The notes under the pieces: generated by a model
The model's input: only the letters and a program-made list of their open reading frames with translations
Databases searched by the model: none
Told to the model about the DNA's origin: nothing
From: Serpentinicella sp031432315
GTDB lineage: Bacteria > Bacillota > Clostridia > Peptostreptococcales > Natronincolaceae
Assembly (NCBI RefSeq): GCF_031432315.1
Contig: NZ_JAVKGO010000001.1
Span: forward strand, 372,001 to 436,000
DNA: 64,000 nt
Reading direction: 5' to 3'
Shown: positions 34,439 to 44,182 of the stretch, piece by piece
Layout of the letters: each line of letters begins with the position of its first letter
How positions within the stretch are numbered: the first letter of the stretch is position 1
Translations under genes and position numbers: made by a program

Positions 34439-35461
34439 TTAATTTTCACCAAATAGCGCTTTTATAAACGTACTTGCTTCAAAATCTTGTAAATCCTCAA
34501 CTTTTTCTCCCACACCAATTAATTTAACAGGTATATTTAGTTCTTTATTGATTGCAATTACAATTCCACCTTTTGCGGTGCCGTCTAATTTTGTTAATAC
34601 TAATCCAGAAATATCAGCAACTTCTTTAAATGTTTTTGCTTGTTGTATTGCATTTTGACCTGTTGTAGCATCTAGTACTAGTAAGATTTCCTTCGTTGCA
34701 TTCCCATACTCTCGTTCCACAACTTTGAAAACTTTATTTAACTCATTCATTAAATTTTTCTTATTATGAAGTCGCCCAGCTGTATCACATATTAGCACAT
34801 CAACTTTTCTTGCTCTTGCAGATTGTATACCATCGTAAATAACTGCAGCAGGGTCGGAACCCTCTTGATGACTAATAACATCTACTCCAACTCTATCTCC
34901 CCAGATCTTTAGTTGATCAATGGCCGCTGCTCTAAAAGTATCCCCAGCAGCTAATAATACACTTTTGCCTTCACGCTTTAACTTATGAGCAATTTTACCA
35001 ATAGATGTTGTTTTGCCTACACCATTAACACCTACTACTAAAATAATAGCAGGAGTAGGCTCTGTTAACAGTTTGTTTTCTGACTGTTGACTTAATATAA
35101 CTGTCAATTTGTCTTTTAATAATTCTCTTATTTCCTCTGGATCAGTAATTTTATTATCGCGCACAGAATATTTTAGGTCCTCAATAATATCTAACGTTGT
35201 TTGTACCCCAATATCTGAGCTTATTAGAATTTCTTCCAAATCTTCAAAAAGGTCTTCATCAATTTTTTGATATGACTTAAGGAGTGTATCCACCTTATCT
35301 GTTATACCAAGTTTTGTTTTTGATAAACCTTCTTTTAATCTCTTGAATAACTGAAAACCTTTGCCTTCATCTTCATCAACTTCGGCAACATCATTATGCA
35401 CATCTTCTAAGTTTTCTATTTGTTTTTCTTTTTTTGAACTATTGAACAACTTTTTTATCAT
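34439..35461 (-). CDS. ftsY: Signal recognition particle receptor FtsY
   Basis: FtsY is the SRP receptor GTPase on the membrane. The 340-residue product has an acidic N-terminal A region (residues 1-40) and the NG domain with GVNGVGKTTSIGKIAHKL (about 145), DTAGRLHNKKNLM and TKLDGTAKGG. It is 17 bases downstream of smc and upstream of ylxM-ffh; the smc-ftsY-ylxM-ffh order is conserved in Firmicutes. Confidence 0.96.
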   Translation of the reverse strand: MIKKLFNSSKKEKQIENLEDVHNDVAEVDEDEGKGFQLFKRLKEGLSKTKLGITDKVDTLLKSYQKIDEDLFEDLEEILISSDIGVQTTLDIIEDLKYSVRDNKITDPEEIRELLKDKLTVILSQQSENKLLTEPTPAIILVVGVNGVGKTTSIGKIAHKLKREGKSVLLAAGDTFRAAAIDQLKIWGDRVGVDVISHQEGSDPAAVIYDGIQSARARKVDVLICDTAGRLHNKKNLMNELNKVFKVVEREYGNATKEILLVLDATTGQNAIQQAKTFKEVADISGLVLTKLDGTAKGGIVIAINKELNIPVKLIGVGEKVEDLQDFEASTFIKALFGEN

Positions 35462-35477
35462 TTTATAACCCTCCTAG

Positions 35478-38400
35478 CTAACTAGCTGCAATTTCATTCT
35501 CTATATCTACTAATCTTACTGAAACAAGTTTTGAAATTCCTTCTTGCTCCATTGTTACACCATAAAGTGCATCTGCAGCTTCCATAGTTCCTTTTCTATG
35601 GGTAACTACTATAAATTGAGTTCTTACAGATAATTCTTTTAAAAAGTCAGCAAATCTGAACACATTAGCATCATCTAAAGCTGCTTCTATTTCGTCTAAA
35701 ATACAAAAAGGTGTTGGTTTAACAAGTAGAATAGCAAATAGTATAGATATAGCTGTTAATGCTCTTTCGCCGCCTGATAGCAATGTTAGATTCTGCAACT
35801 TTTTACCTGGCGGTTGTGCAACTATATCTATTCCACAATCTAAAATATTCTCTTCATCAAGAAGGATCAAGTCAGCTTTACCACCACCAAATAACTTTGT
35901 AAACACGTTATTAAAATTCTTTTTAATTATTTTAAACTGTTCAAGAAATTTGTTCTTTATTGTTACTTCAAGTTCTTGTATTACTTTTAATAATGATTTT
36001 TTAGCTAATATAAGATCTTCTTGTTGTGTATTTAAAAATTCATATCGTTTTTTTACTTCTTCATACATATCTATAGCTTCTAAATTTATGTTTCCTAAAG
36101 ATTTAATTTCATGTTTATAGTCTTTTATCTTTTTCGATGTACTTGTTATATCACCTATATCAATCTTGACTTTTTGAGCATCAACATAAGTCATTTCATA
36201 TTCATCCCATAATCTGTTGTAAAAGTTCTGTTGTTGCGCCTCCAATCTATTTCTCTTGATATCTAATTTGTAGATACTATTCTGTAAATCCGCTATTAAT
36301 TTATCTACTTGATCATTTTCATTCTTTTTTGTTTCTCGGACAACAGCTAACTCGCGATTGCTATCACTTAGTCTTTCCATATCACTTTTTAACCCATTAG
36401 ATTTTAAGCTTATTGTAATAAGCTGATCTTTATTTTTTAGTAGTTCTTCTGTAATTGTCTTTGTTTCACTAATTATTTCATCTTTTTGTTTTTGCTTCAT
36501 TATAGCCTTTTCTTTGCTTGAACTAAGGTTTTGTTCCAAGGCGTTAATATCTTTCAGTAAAGAGTTTTTTTGCTCTTCTTTAGAAGATATGGTGATCTTT
36601 TTATCAACCATATCATCGCTTAGTTTTTGAATATTTGATGTTTCATCTGTGAGCACTTCTTTTGATTCAGCTATATCATTACGTATTTTATTTGTAAAAT
36701 TCTCTGAATTTGTAATTTTATTATTTATATTTTCTAACTTTATTTGACTATCCTTAATAACATCTGTTAGTTTAAATTTCTCTTGTATATTCATTTGCTT
36801 AATTTTTTTTACTTGTTGGAATTCTTTATCTAATTGTTCTGACTTGTGGTTTAAAGAGTTCAAAATGAGCTTCTTGCCCTGGACGTTCTCTCTTACCTCT
36901 TGCTTGCAAGTCAATAGTTTTCTTTGATCATTTTCTAATTCTTCTATCTTACGTTCTTTGATATTCAAAGTATTTTTTAGATTAGCGACTTTTTCATTAA
37001 GCTTTTCAATCTCTTTTTTTCTTTCAAAAACACTACCGACGTTTCTGTTATTACTACCTCCAGTCAACGATCCACCCGTGTTTATAATGTCCCCATCCAC
37101 AGTTACAATCTTAAACTTATACGCAAGCTTCTTTGCTAGTTCTATTCCTATATCCAAATTTTTAGTAACAATAACTCTATTAAGCAGACTTGAAACAATC
37201 CTACTATATTGTTGATCGAATTCCACTATTTCATAAGCAATACAGGCTTTATCGTTATAAGAATTTATGATTTTTTCTTCATGTATAGATATGCTTTTTT
37301 TCAAAATTGTAGATAAAGGTAGAATTGTAACTCTTCCTAATTTATGTTTCTTAAGATATTGTATTAGGTTTTTCCCTGTATCGTCAGTATCACAAACTAT
37401 ATTCTGTATTGAGGCTCCTAATGCTGTTTCAATTGCAACTTCATACCCATCTGGAACTTTAATTAAATCTGCAACTGCACCAAAGACTCCCTTTGAAAGA
37501 TTCTTATTGTTTTTACATGCTTTTAATAGGTTTTTAGTTCCTTTGCTAAAACCTTCGTTTGCCCGTTCCATATCTTTAATAATGTTTAGTCTTGAGGCAT
37601 TTTGACTTAAATCATTCTTGTTTTTTTCTAAGTTCTTATTTTCATTAATAATCAAGTTACGGATATCTTCTAGTTTTTTATCTAATTCTAGAGTTTGCGT
37701 ATTTGACTTATCAATATCGTTCTTTACAGTCATAATCTCAGCAGTACATTTTTTAATATCCTCTTTTAATACTTTTTCTTGGTTCTCTGTATTGAATATT
37801 TGATCTGTTAACTGTTTTTCTCTATCATCCATAGTTTCTGTTAAAGTTATCAAGGATTTTGCCTCGGCTTTTAAGTCGGAGATTTTGTTAAGTTCCTCTA
37901 TAATTTGTGTTTTAGATAACTCAACCTTGTATTCTTTATCTGTTTTTATCTTTACTAAATTATTATAATCATTCTCTTCCTCTTTTAATTGTAGATTAAT
38001 TTGTTTTATTTCTTTCTTAATTTGATCTAAACATATTTGCTTGTCCTTTAATTCATTTGTTATATTTACTTCTTCATATTCAATTTCTTTCAGTTCTTTA
38101 AGTAATCTTTTAATATTAGTTTCGTTATTATGGATTTTCTCATTGTTTAATTTGATTGTCCCCTGCAAATCATGAAACTTATTTTCAAGATCGTGTCTTT
38201 TATCTTTCAAACTTGTAAATTGCTCTTCACCGTCTATAATATTTTGTTCAACAATACTTAGACGATCAGCAACAATTTCTTTTTGTGTCAGTTGCTCTTT
38301 CTTAGATTTTTCTAATACCTGTAATTGGTCTTTGATATGTTGTAACTCATGGTCTAATTTATCAATTTCTTTAATAAATAGACTAACCTCAAATTTCAAT

Positions 38401-39065
38401 AATTTTTCTTTTATTTCTTTATATTGCTTAGCCTTTGTACTTTGTTTTTCTAAAGGTCCTAACTGACTTTCTAATTCGTTCATTATGTCGCTTATTCTAG
38501 ATAAGTTCTCTTGAGTTGAGTTGAGTTTTTTCTCAGCTTCCATTTTTCGTGTTTTATATTTAACAATACCAGCTGCTTCTTCAAAAACAAGCCGACGATC
38601 CTCTGATTTGTTGCTCAATATTTCATCGATTTTCCCTTGACCTATAATGGAATATCCATCTTTCCCAATTCCTGTGTCCATTAATAGTTCCCTTATATCC
38701 TTTAGTCTACATAAGGTCTTATTGAGATAATATTCACTCTCACCTGTTCTATACACACGTCTTGTAATTGTAACTTCTTCGTATTCTGTATGTAAAATTT
38801 TTAACTTATTATCTAAAGTAATTGAGACTTCAGCCATTCCTAGTGGTTTTTTAGTTGTTGTCCCAGAAAATATCACGTCTTCAGCTTTGCTTCCCCTTAA
38901 TGTTTTAATACTTTGTTCACCAAGGACCCATCTAATTGCATCTGATATATTGCTTTTACCACTTCCGTTCGGTCCAACAACTCCCGTAACACCCTGTTCA
39001 AAGTTTAATTCAATTTTTTGTGCAAAAGATTTAAAGCCTTGCATCTCAACTTTTTTCAAGTACAT
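35478..39065 (-). CDS. smc: Chromosome partition protein SMC
   Basis: SMC condenses and organises DNA with ScpA and ScpB. The 1195-residue protein has Walker A GPNGSGKSNISDAI near residue 32, two long coiled coils (about 165-495 and 680-1020), a hinge around 510-660 with GRVTILPL and DGDIINTGGSLTGGS, the ABC signature LSGGERALTA near 1105 and Walker B PFCILDEIEAALDD. It sits between rnc and ftsY as usual. Length is normal. Confidence 0.97.
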   Translation of the reverse strand: MYLKKVEMQGFKSFAQKIELNFEQGVTGVVGPNGSGKSNISDAIRWVLGEQSIKTLRGSKAEDVIFSGTTTKKPLGMAEVSITLDNKLKILHTEYEEVTITRRVYRTGESEYYLNKTLCRLKDIRELLMDTGIGKDGYSIIGQGKIDEILSNKSEDRRLVFEEAAGIVKYKTRKMEAEKKLNSTQENLSRISDIMNELESQLGPLEKQSTKAKQYKEIKEKLLKFEVSLFIKEIDKLDHELQHIKDQLQVLEKSKKEQLTQKEIVADRLSIVEQNIIDGEEQFTSLKDKRHDLENKFHDLQGTIKLNNEKIHNNETNIKRLLKELKEIEYEEVNITNELKDKQICLDQIKKEIKQINLQLKEEENDYNNLVKIKTDKEYKVELSKTQIIEELNKISDLKAEAKSLITLTETMDDREKQLTDQIFNTENQEKVLKEDIKKCTAEIMTVKNDIDKSNTQTLELDKKLEDIRNLIINENKNLEKNKNDLSQNASRLNIIKDMERANEGFSKGTKNLLKACKNNKNLSKGVFGAVADLIKVPDGYEVAIETALGASIQNIVCDTDDTGKNLIQYLKKHKLGRVTILPLSTILKKSISIHEEKIINSYNDKACIAYEIVEFDQQYSRIVSSLLNRVIVTKNLDIGIELAKKLAYKFKIVTVDGDIINTGGSLTGGSNNRNVGSVFERKKEIEKLNEKVANLKNTLNIKERKIEELENDQRKLLTCKQEVRENVQGKKLILNSLNHKSEQLDKEFQQVKKIKQMNIQEKFKLTDVIKDSQIKLENINNKITNSENFTNKIRNDIAESKEVLTDETSNIQKLSDDMVDKKITISSKEEQKNSLLKDINALEQNLSSSKEKAIMKQKQKDEIISETKTITEELLKNKDQLITISLKSNGLKSDMERLSDSNRELAVVRETKKNENDQVDKLIADLQNSIYKLDIKRNRLEAQQQNFYNRLWDEYEMTYVDAQKVKIDIGDITSTSKKIKDYKHEIKSLGNINLEAIDMYEEVKKRYEFLNTQQEDLILAKKSLLKVIQELEVTIKNKFLEQFKIIKKNFNNVFTKLFGGGKADLILLDEENILDCGIDIVAQPPGKKLQNLTLLSGGERALTAISILFAILLVKPTPFCILDEIEAALDDANVFRFADFLKELSVRTQFIVVTHRKGTMEAADALYGVTMEQEGISKLVSVRLVDIENEIAAS

Positions 39066-39087
39066 TAAAATTCCCCCTAGTACTCAA

Positions 39088-39801
39088 TCATAACACATTA
39101 ACCTCATCTATAGCCACTTTGGCAGCATTTTGTTCTGCTTCTTTTTTACTCTTTCCTTTGCCTTTCCCAATAACATTATCACCAATAGACACTTCTACAT
39201 AAAAAATCTTATTGTGATCCGGGCCTTCTTCTCCAACTACAATATAAGAAATTTTCTCAAATGACTTACTTTGTAATAATTCCTGCAAATGAGTTTTGTA
39301 GTCTCTAAAAATGACACCTTTACTGGCTAACTCTATACTTGTCTTTAGTCTTTCTAAAACAAACTGATTAGCAGCAGATATTCCTCCATCAATATATAGG
39401 GCTCCTATTATTGCTTCAAAGGCATCTGCTAGAATAGATTCTCTTTTTCTTCCACCAGTACGCTCTTCACCTTTTCCTAACAGTAGAAATTTACCTAGAT
39501 TAATCTCCTTTGCTGCACTAGCTAAAGAGGGCTCACATACAACATTTGCTCTTACTTTCGTTAATTCTCCTTCTGGCAAGTGGTTATATGTTTTAAAAAT
39601 ATAATCACTTACTACTAGTCCTAAAATTGCATCACCTAAAAACTCTAGTCTTTCATTGTACTTAATTTTCTTATTTTTTATCTCATTTGCATACGAACTA
39701 TGTGTTAAAGCCTCGATTAATATATTTTTATTTTTAAAGCTATATTTTAATATTTTTTCTATATTAAAAAGATTTTGTTGAGATTCTGAAAAGAACTTCA
39801 T
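39088..39801 (-). CDS. rnc: Ribonuclease III
   Basis: RNase III cleaves double-stranded RNA in rRNA and mRNA processing. The 237-residue protein has the catalytic signature NERLEFLGDAILGLVVSDYI (residues about 44-63), the DAFEAIIGALYIDGG second motif, and a C-terminal dsRNA-binding domain with GKGKGKSKKEAEQNAAKVAI. It is the first gene of the rnc-smc-ftsY group and is separated from fabF by a strong terminator. Confidence 0.96.
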   Translation of the reverse strand: MKFFSESQQNLFNIEKILKYSFKNKNILIEALTHSSYANEIKNKKIKYNERLEFLGDAILGLVVSDYIFKTYNHLPEGELTKVRANVVCEPSLASAAKEINLGKFLLLGKGEERTGGRKRESILADAFEAIIGALYIDGGISAANQFVLERLKTSIELASKGVIFRDYKTHLQELLQSKSFEKISYIVVGEEGPDHNKIFYVEVSIGDNVIGKGKGKSKKEAEQNAAKVAIDEVNVL

Positions 39802-39858
39802 ATATCACCTCTGTTAATTAAATTCATTAATATTTTACTACTATCTTTTTATAAATGC

Positions 39859-39895
39859 AAAAATAAATTATAGGATATTATCCTATAATTTATTT
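39859..39895 (-). terminator. Terminator of the fatty acid operon after fabF
   Basis: AAATAAATTATAGGAT (39861-39876), a three-base loop and its exact reverse complement (39880-39895) make a 16-bp stem, followed on the minus strand by five U. It ends the fapR-fabF transcript ahead of rnc. Confidence 0.85.
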
Positions 39896-39901
39896 TTATA
39901 T

Positions 39902-41140
39902 TTAAATGAATTTTTTAAATAAAATGGTTGCATTATGGCCTCCAAAACCTAAAGAATTAGACAAAGCATAATTTATATTTTTTCCTCTAGCCACATTTGG
40001 AACATAGTCTAAATCACAGTCATCATCAGGTGTATCATAATTAATAGTTGGCGGCACTACATTTTTTTGTATTGCTAATGAACACACTATAGCCTCTATT
40101 CCACCAGCTCCACCTAATAAGTGCCCCGTCATAGATTTTGTTGAGCTCACACAGATATGTTTTGTATGATCCTTAAATACAGTTCTAATTGCCTTTGTCT
40201 CAAATTTATCATTAAAAGGCGTACTTGTTCCATGTGCATTTATATAGTCTATTTCATTATAGGAAATATTTGCATCTCTCAAAGCACTCTTCATAGATCT
40301 TGCAGCGCCTTCTCCATCTGGAGCGGGTGCAGTTATATGGTATGCATCAGCACTCATTCCATAACCAACTATCTCAGCATATATTTTTGCACCTCTTTTT
40401 TTGGCGTGCTCTAATTCTTCTAAAATTAATATGCCTGATCCTTCCCCCATAACAAATCCATCTCTGTTTAAATCAAACGGTCTACTCGCTTTTCGGGGTG
40501 ATTCATTACTTGTAGACATTGCTTTCATTGCACAAAATCCAGCAAATGCTAAAGGTGTAATAGAAGCTTCCGCGCCACCAGTTACCATAACTTCAGCATC
40601 ACCACGCTGAATAATCCTAAACGCGTCACCAACCGCATTTGTCGAAGAGGCACAAGCTGTTACAACTGTAGTATTTGGTCCCTTAGCGTTGAACATCATT
40701 GAAATCTGACCTGAAGCAATGTTAACTATCATCATTGGTATAAAGAATGGGCTGATTCTTCTAGGACCTTTTTCAACTAATTTTCTGCTTTGATCTTCAA
40801 AAGTTTCCATACCACCTATGCCTGCACCTAATACAACTCCAAATCTTTCTGAATTTATCGTATCGATATCTAGTTTAGCATCATCAATAGCCAGTTTAGA
40901 CGCCGAGGTTGCAAACTGAGTAAACCTATCCATTCGCTTAATTTCTTTTTTCTCTATATAATCCTCAGGATTAAAGTCATTAACTTCCCCAGCTATCTTT
41001 GTAGGGTAGTCTGATACGTCAAATTTTGAAATAAAGTCTATTCCAGACTTACCATTAACAATTGAGTTCCAGAATTTATCTTTCCCTATTCCAACCGGCG
41101 TTATACAGCCTAGACCTGTTACAACAACTCTTCTAGTCAT
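39902..41140 (-). CDS. fabF: 3-oxoacyl-ACP synthase II FabF
   Basis: FabF performs chain elongation in fatty acid synthesis. The 412-residue thiolase-fold enzyme has the catalytic Cys at C163 (TVVTACASSTNAV), the HGTSTPFND histidine around 302 and TKSMTGHLLGGAGG with the second His. It is the last gene of the FapR-controlled operon and is separated from acpP by a hairpin. Confidence 0.97.
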   Translation of the reverse strand: MTRRVVVTGLGCITPVGIGKDKFWNSIVNGKSGIDFISKFDVSDYPTKIAGEVNDFNPEDYIEKKEIKRMDRFTQFATSASKLAIDDAKLDIDTINSERFGVVLGAGIGGMETFEDQSRKLVEKGPRRISPFFIPMMIVNIASGQISMMFNAKGPNTTVVTACASSTNAVGDAFRIIQRGDAEVMVTGGAEASITPLAFAGFCAMKAMSTSNESPRKASRPFDLNRDGFVMGEGSGILILEELEHAKKRGAKIYAEIVGYGMSADAYHITAPAPDGEGAARSMKSALRDANISYNEIDYINAHGTSTPFNDKFETKAIRTVFKDHTKHICVSSTKSMTGHLLGGAGGIEAIVCSLAIQKNVVPPTINYDTPDDDCDLDYVPNVARGKNINYALSNSLGFGGHNATILFKKFI

Positions 41141-41154
41141 TATTTCCTCCTTCT

Positions 41155-41194
41155 AAATTCTTAGTCCCGTATAAATAAACGGGACTAAGAATTT
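41155..41194 (-). repeat. Perfect 16-bp intercistronic hairpin between acpP and fabF
   Basis: AAATTCTTAGTCCCGT (41155-41170), an 8-base loop and its exact reverse complement (41179-41194). In minus-strand sense it follows acpP and runs directly into AGAAGGAGGAAATA, the fabF ribosome site. With only UUU after the stem, it may be a partial terminator or stabiliser that lets acpP be expressed above fabF. Confidence 0.7.
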
Positions 41195-41197
41195 TTA

Positions 41198-41428
41198 TTA
41201 CTTTTTCTGTTCTATATACTTAACAATATCACCAATATTTTTAAAGTTTTCAGCTTGCTCATCAGGGATTTCAACACCAAACTCATCTTCTATTGCCATA
41301 ATAATTTCTACAGCATCTAAAGAGTCTGCTTCTAAATCCTCAACTAATGATGTTTTCGGTGTAACCTCCTCTAAATTATCTAAACCCAATTGCTCACCAA
41401 TAATTTTCAGAACTTTTTCAAATACCAT
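41198..41428 (-). CDS. acpP: Acyl carrier protein
   Basis: The 76-residue ACP carries the growing acyl chain on a 4'-phosphopantetheine at S36, in the motif EADSLDAVEIIMAIEDEF. The strongly acidic composition and length are standard. It is the seventh gene of the fapR operon, followed by the hairpin and fabF. The acyl groups are supplied by FabD, FabH and FabF. Confidence 0.97.
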   Translation of the reverse strand: MVFEKVLKIIGEQLGLDNLEEVTPKTSLVEDLEADSLDAVEIIMAIEDEFGVEIPDEQAENFKNIGDIVKYIEQKK

Positions 41429-41476
41429 AATAAATTCCTCCTAAATATATTTTTTTATATTATTTAATGCTATATT

Positions 41477-42220
41477 TTATATAGCCATACCACCATCAAC
41501 CGAAATAACTTGACCTGTTATATAACTTGATAATTCACTACTTAAGAATAATACTGTATTAGCAATATCTTCTGCTTTACCATATTTTTTAAGGGGAATA
41601 CTTCCCAAAAGATTCTTTTTTACTTCTTCTGACAAGACAGTCGTCATATCAGTTTCTATAAATCCTGGTGCAATAGCATTAACGTTAATACCTTTTGGTG
41701 CTAATTCTTTTGCCATTGCTTTCGTGAAACCAATCACTCCTGCTTTTGAAGCACAGTAATTTGATTGTCCCGCATTACCTACTATCCCAACAACAGACGA
41801 TATATTTATAATTTTCCCATATCTTTGTCTCATCATTTTTCTAGCGATAGCTTTTGTACATAAGAATACGCCCTTTAGATTTACATCCATTACCTTTTCC
41901 CAGTCTTCTTCTTTCATTCTAACTAAAAGATTGTCACGGGTAACTCCTGCATTATTTACTAAAATGTCAATACGCTCAAAATTTTCATCTATAATACTTA
42001 TCATTTTTTCCACTTCTGATGCTATCGTTACATCAGCTTTAACAGCCAATGCCTTTACATTATAACTTTCAATTTCTAAAATTGTTTCTTGTGCTGCTTC
42101 ACCATTATTAGTATAGTTAATAACAACATGAACCCCTTTTTTGGCTAGAGATATTGCAATTTCTTTTCCAATACCTCTTGACCCACCTGTTATCAAAGCA
42201 CATTTTCCTTCTAAGTCCAC
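41477..42220 (-). CDS. fabG: 3-oxoacyl-ACP reductase FabG
   Basis: NADPH-dependent short-chain reductase of the elongation cycle. The 247-residue protein has the cofactor loop TGGSRGIGKEIA (about 11-22), NNAGVTRDN, the catalytic ISSVVG serine and NYCASKAG (YxxxK near 151), and IAPGFIETDM. Its start overlaps the fabD stop by 10 bases, so translation is coupled. Confidence 0.96.
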   Translation of the reverse strand: MDLEGKCALITGGSRGIGKEIAISLAKKGVHVVINYTNNGEAAQETILEIESYNVKALAVKADVTIASEVEKMISIIDENFERIDILVNNAGVTRDNLLVRMKEEDWEKVMDVNLKGVFLCTKAIARKMMRQRYGKIINISSVVGIVGNAGQSNYCASKAGVIGFTKAMAKELAPKGINVNAIAPGFIETDMTTVLSEEVKKNLLGSIPLKKYGKAEDIANTVLFLSSELSSYITGQVISVDGGMAI

Positions 42221-43173
42221 TTCAGTCCCCCCCTTAATTTCTGTACTGTGATTTGCAAATCTGATAAATTATCAACGTTCAAAGTTTCAACGGATGCCCC
42301 TTCAAATTTAGCTATCTTCTTTATAAAATTAGATAAGGTTTTTCCTGGTCCGATTTCAACAAAGGTATCGAATCCTTCTTTCATCATCAAAATTATAACG
42401 TCATGCCATAATACAGAGTGACTAATTTGTTTAACTAAGTTTGGTATAATCTCCTCCCTATTGAGCAACTTTTTTGCATTTACATTTGTAACAACTGGAA
42501 CAATAGGGTCTTGTATTTTTATTTTTTCTAACTCATTTAGTAACTTATCGCCAGCTTCTTTTAACAAGCTACAATGAAAAGGTGCACTAACTGGTAACAT
42601 GACTGCTTTTTTCGCCCCAGCGTTTTTTGTTATTTCTATTGCTGCTTTAACAGCATTTACTTCTCCTGATATTACAATTTGACCAGGACTATTGTAGTTA
42701 GCAACCTCTACAACCCCATGTTTTCTACATTCCTCTAAACATGATATTAATCTATTTTTGTCCTGTCCTAGGATTGCAGCCATAGCACCTGCCCCCTGCG
42801 GCACCGTTTCTTGCATATATTTCCCTCGTTTTTTTACAAGCTTCACGGCATCTTTAAAGGCTAAAGCGTTAGCACTAACTAGTGCACTGTATTCACCTAA
42901 GCTTAATCCTGCAGCCATCTTACCTACAATACCTTCCTTCTCCAGAACTCTTAATATTGCAATACTTGTAGTCAAAATTGCCGGTTGTGTATTCTCTGTT
43001 TTTATAAGTTTATTATCTGGATCTTCAAAACAGAGTTTTGCCATGTCAAACCCAAGTTGTTCACTGGCCTCATCATATACGTCTTTAGCTTCAGTAAAGT
43101 TTGTAGCTATTTCTTTTCCCATCCCAGTGTATTGTGCTCCTTGACCAGGAAAAACAAATGCTATATTTCTCAT
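42211..43173 (-). CDS. fabD: Malonyl-CoA:ACP transacylase FabD
   Basis: FabD loads malonyl units on ACP. I start it at ATG 43173 (320 residues), 8 bases after AAGGGG; the upstream GTG lies inside the ribosome site. FVFPGQGAQYTGMG begins the protein, catalytic serine S91 is in AGLSLGEYSALVSA, and VSAPFHCSLL carries the His. It is followed by fabG with overlap. Confidence 0.95.
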   Translation of the reverse strand: MRNIAFVFPGQGAQYTGMGKEIATNFTEAKDVYDEASEQLGFDMAKLCFEDPDNKLIKTENTQPAILTTSIAILRVLEKEGIVGKMAAGLSLGEYSALVSANALAFKDAVKLVKKRGKYMQETVPQGAGAMAAILGQDKNRLISCLEECRKHGVVEVANYNSPGQIVISGEVNAVKAAIEITKNAGAKKAVMLPVSAPFHCSLLKEAGDKLLNELEKIKIQDPIVPVVTNVNAKKLLNREEIIPNLVKQISHSVLWHDVIILMMKEGFDTFVEIGPGKTLSNFIKKIAKFEGASVETLNVDNLSDLQITVQKLRGGLKWT

Positions 43174-43185
43174 TGGCTTCACCCC

Positions 43186-44127
43186 TTAAACAAAGTTACT
43201 CATGTTCTTTATTCTGTTTGACGCCTCATTGATAATATCTGTGATAATTTCTTCACATGTCTTTATGTCACAAATTTCACCTGCTACCTGCCCAATCATA
43301 ACAGAACCATTAACAATATCTCCATCTTCAACTGCTAATTTGAGTTTTCCCGTCCCAAATTTTAACAATTCTTCTTTGCTACGACCTTCTTTTTCTAACT
43401 TCAGTAATTCTCTACTAAACGGATTCTTTAAAACTCTTACTGGATGACCAGTTGATCTAGCAGTAACAATTGCATCTCGATCTTTTGCTTGTATTACAGC
43501 TTCTTTATAATTTTTATGAGCTACACATTCTTGGGAACAAATAAATCTTGTGCCCATTTGGACTCCTTCAGCACCAAGGGCTAATGCGGCTACAAAACCG
43601 TCTCCGTTTACTATACCACCAGCTGCAATCAAAGGAATAGTTAACCTCCTGGAGACATGGGGTACTAAAGTGAAGGTTGTTAACTCACCAATATGCCCCC
43701 CTGCTTCAGTTCCTTCAACGATTACTGCGTCCGCTCCTAATGTTTCCATTCTTTTTGCTAATGCTACTGAAGGTACAACTGGGACGACTTTAGTACCTAT
43801 TTCTTTTAGCTTTTTCATGTACTTCCCTGGATTGCCTGCGCCAGTGGTTATAACTGGTACTTTTTCTTTAAATACTACTTCCATTATTTCGTCTATATAT
43901 GGAGATAAAAGCATTACATTAACACCATAAGGTTTTTGAGTTAATTGTTTAACTTTTTTTATTTCGTTCTCTAATACATCTGCTGGTGCATTTCCAGCAG
44001 CAATGATTCCAAGCCCACCTGCATTGGACACAGCAGCAGCGAGTTCAGCTGTAGAAATCCACGCCATACCCCCCTGGAGAACAGGGTATTTAATATTTAA
44101 TAATTCACATACTCTTGTTTTAAACAC
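43186..44127 (-). CDS. fabK: Enoyl-ACP reductase II FabK
   Basis: FabK is the FMN-dependent enoyl reductase used instead of FabI in many clostridia. The 313-residue TIM-barrel protein has YPVLQGGMAWISTAELAAAV near the N terminus, VEGTEAGGHIGE (about 135-146), IPLIAAGGIVNGDGF and ALGAEGVQMGTRF. It resembles 2-nitropropane dioxygenases, but the fab operon context supports FabK. It lies between fabH and fabD. Confidence 0.94.
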   Translation of the reverse strand: MFKTRVCELLNIKYPVLQGGMAWISTAELAAAVSNAGGLGIIAAGNAPADVLENEIKKVKQLTQKPYGVNVMLLSPYIDEIMEVVFKEKVPVITTGAGNPGKYMKKLKEIGTKVVPVVPSVALAKRMETLGADAVIVEGTEAGGHIGELTTFTLVPHVSRRLTIPLIAAGGIVNGDGFVAALALGAEGVQMGTRFICSQECVAHKNYKEAVIQAKDRDAIVTARSTGHPVRVLKNPFSRELLKLEKEGRSKEELLKFGTGKLKLAVEDGDIVNGSVMIGQVAGEICDIKTCEEIITDIINEASNRIKNMSNFV

Positions 44128-44182
44128 ATTAACCCTCCATTCCGTTATTATATTGTAACTTTTATACGCATTTTTAATTTTC

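Noticed and set aside
33973..34452. Longer YlxM start overlapping ftsY
   Set aside because: The extended N terminus has no family similarity, no ribosome site, and would cross the palindrome; the ATG pair at 34344-34347 has a GGGATG site.
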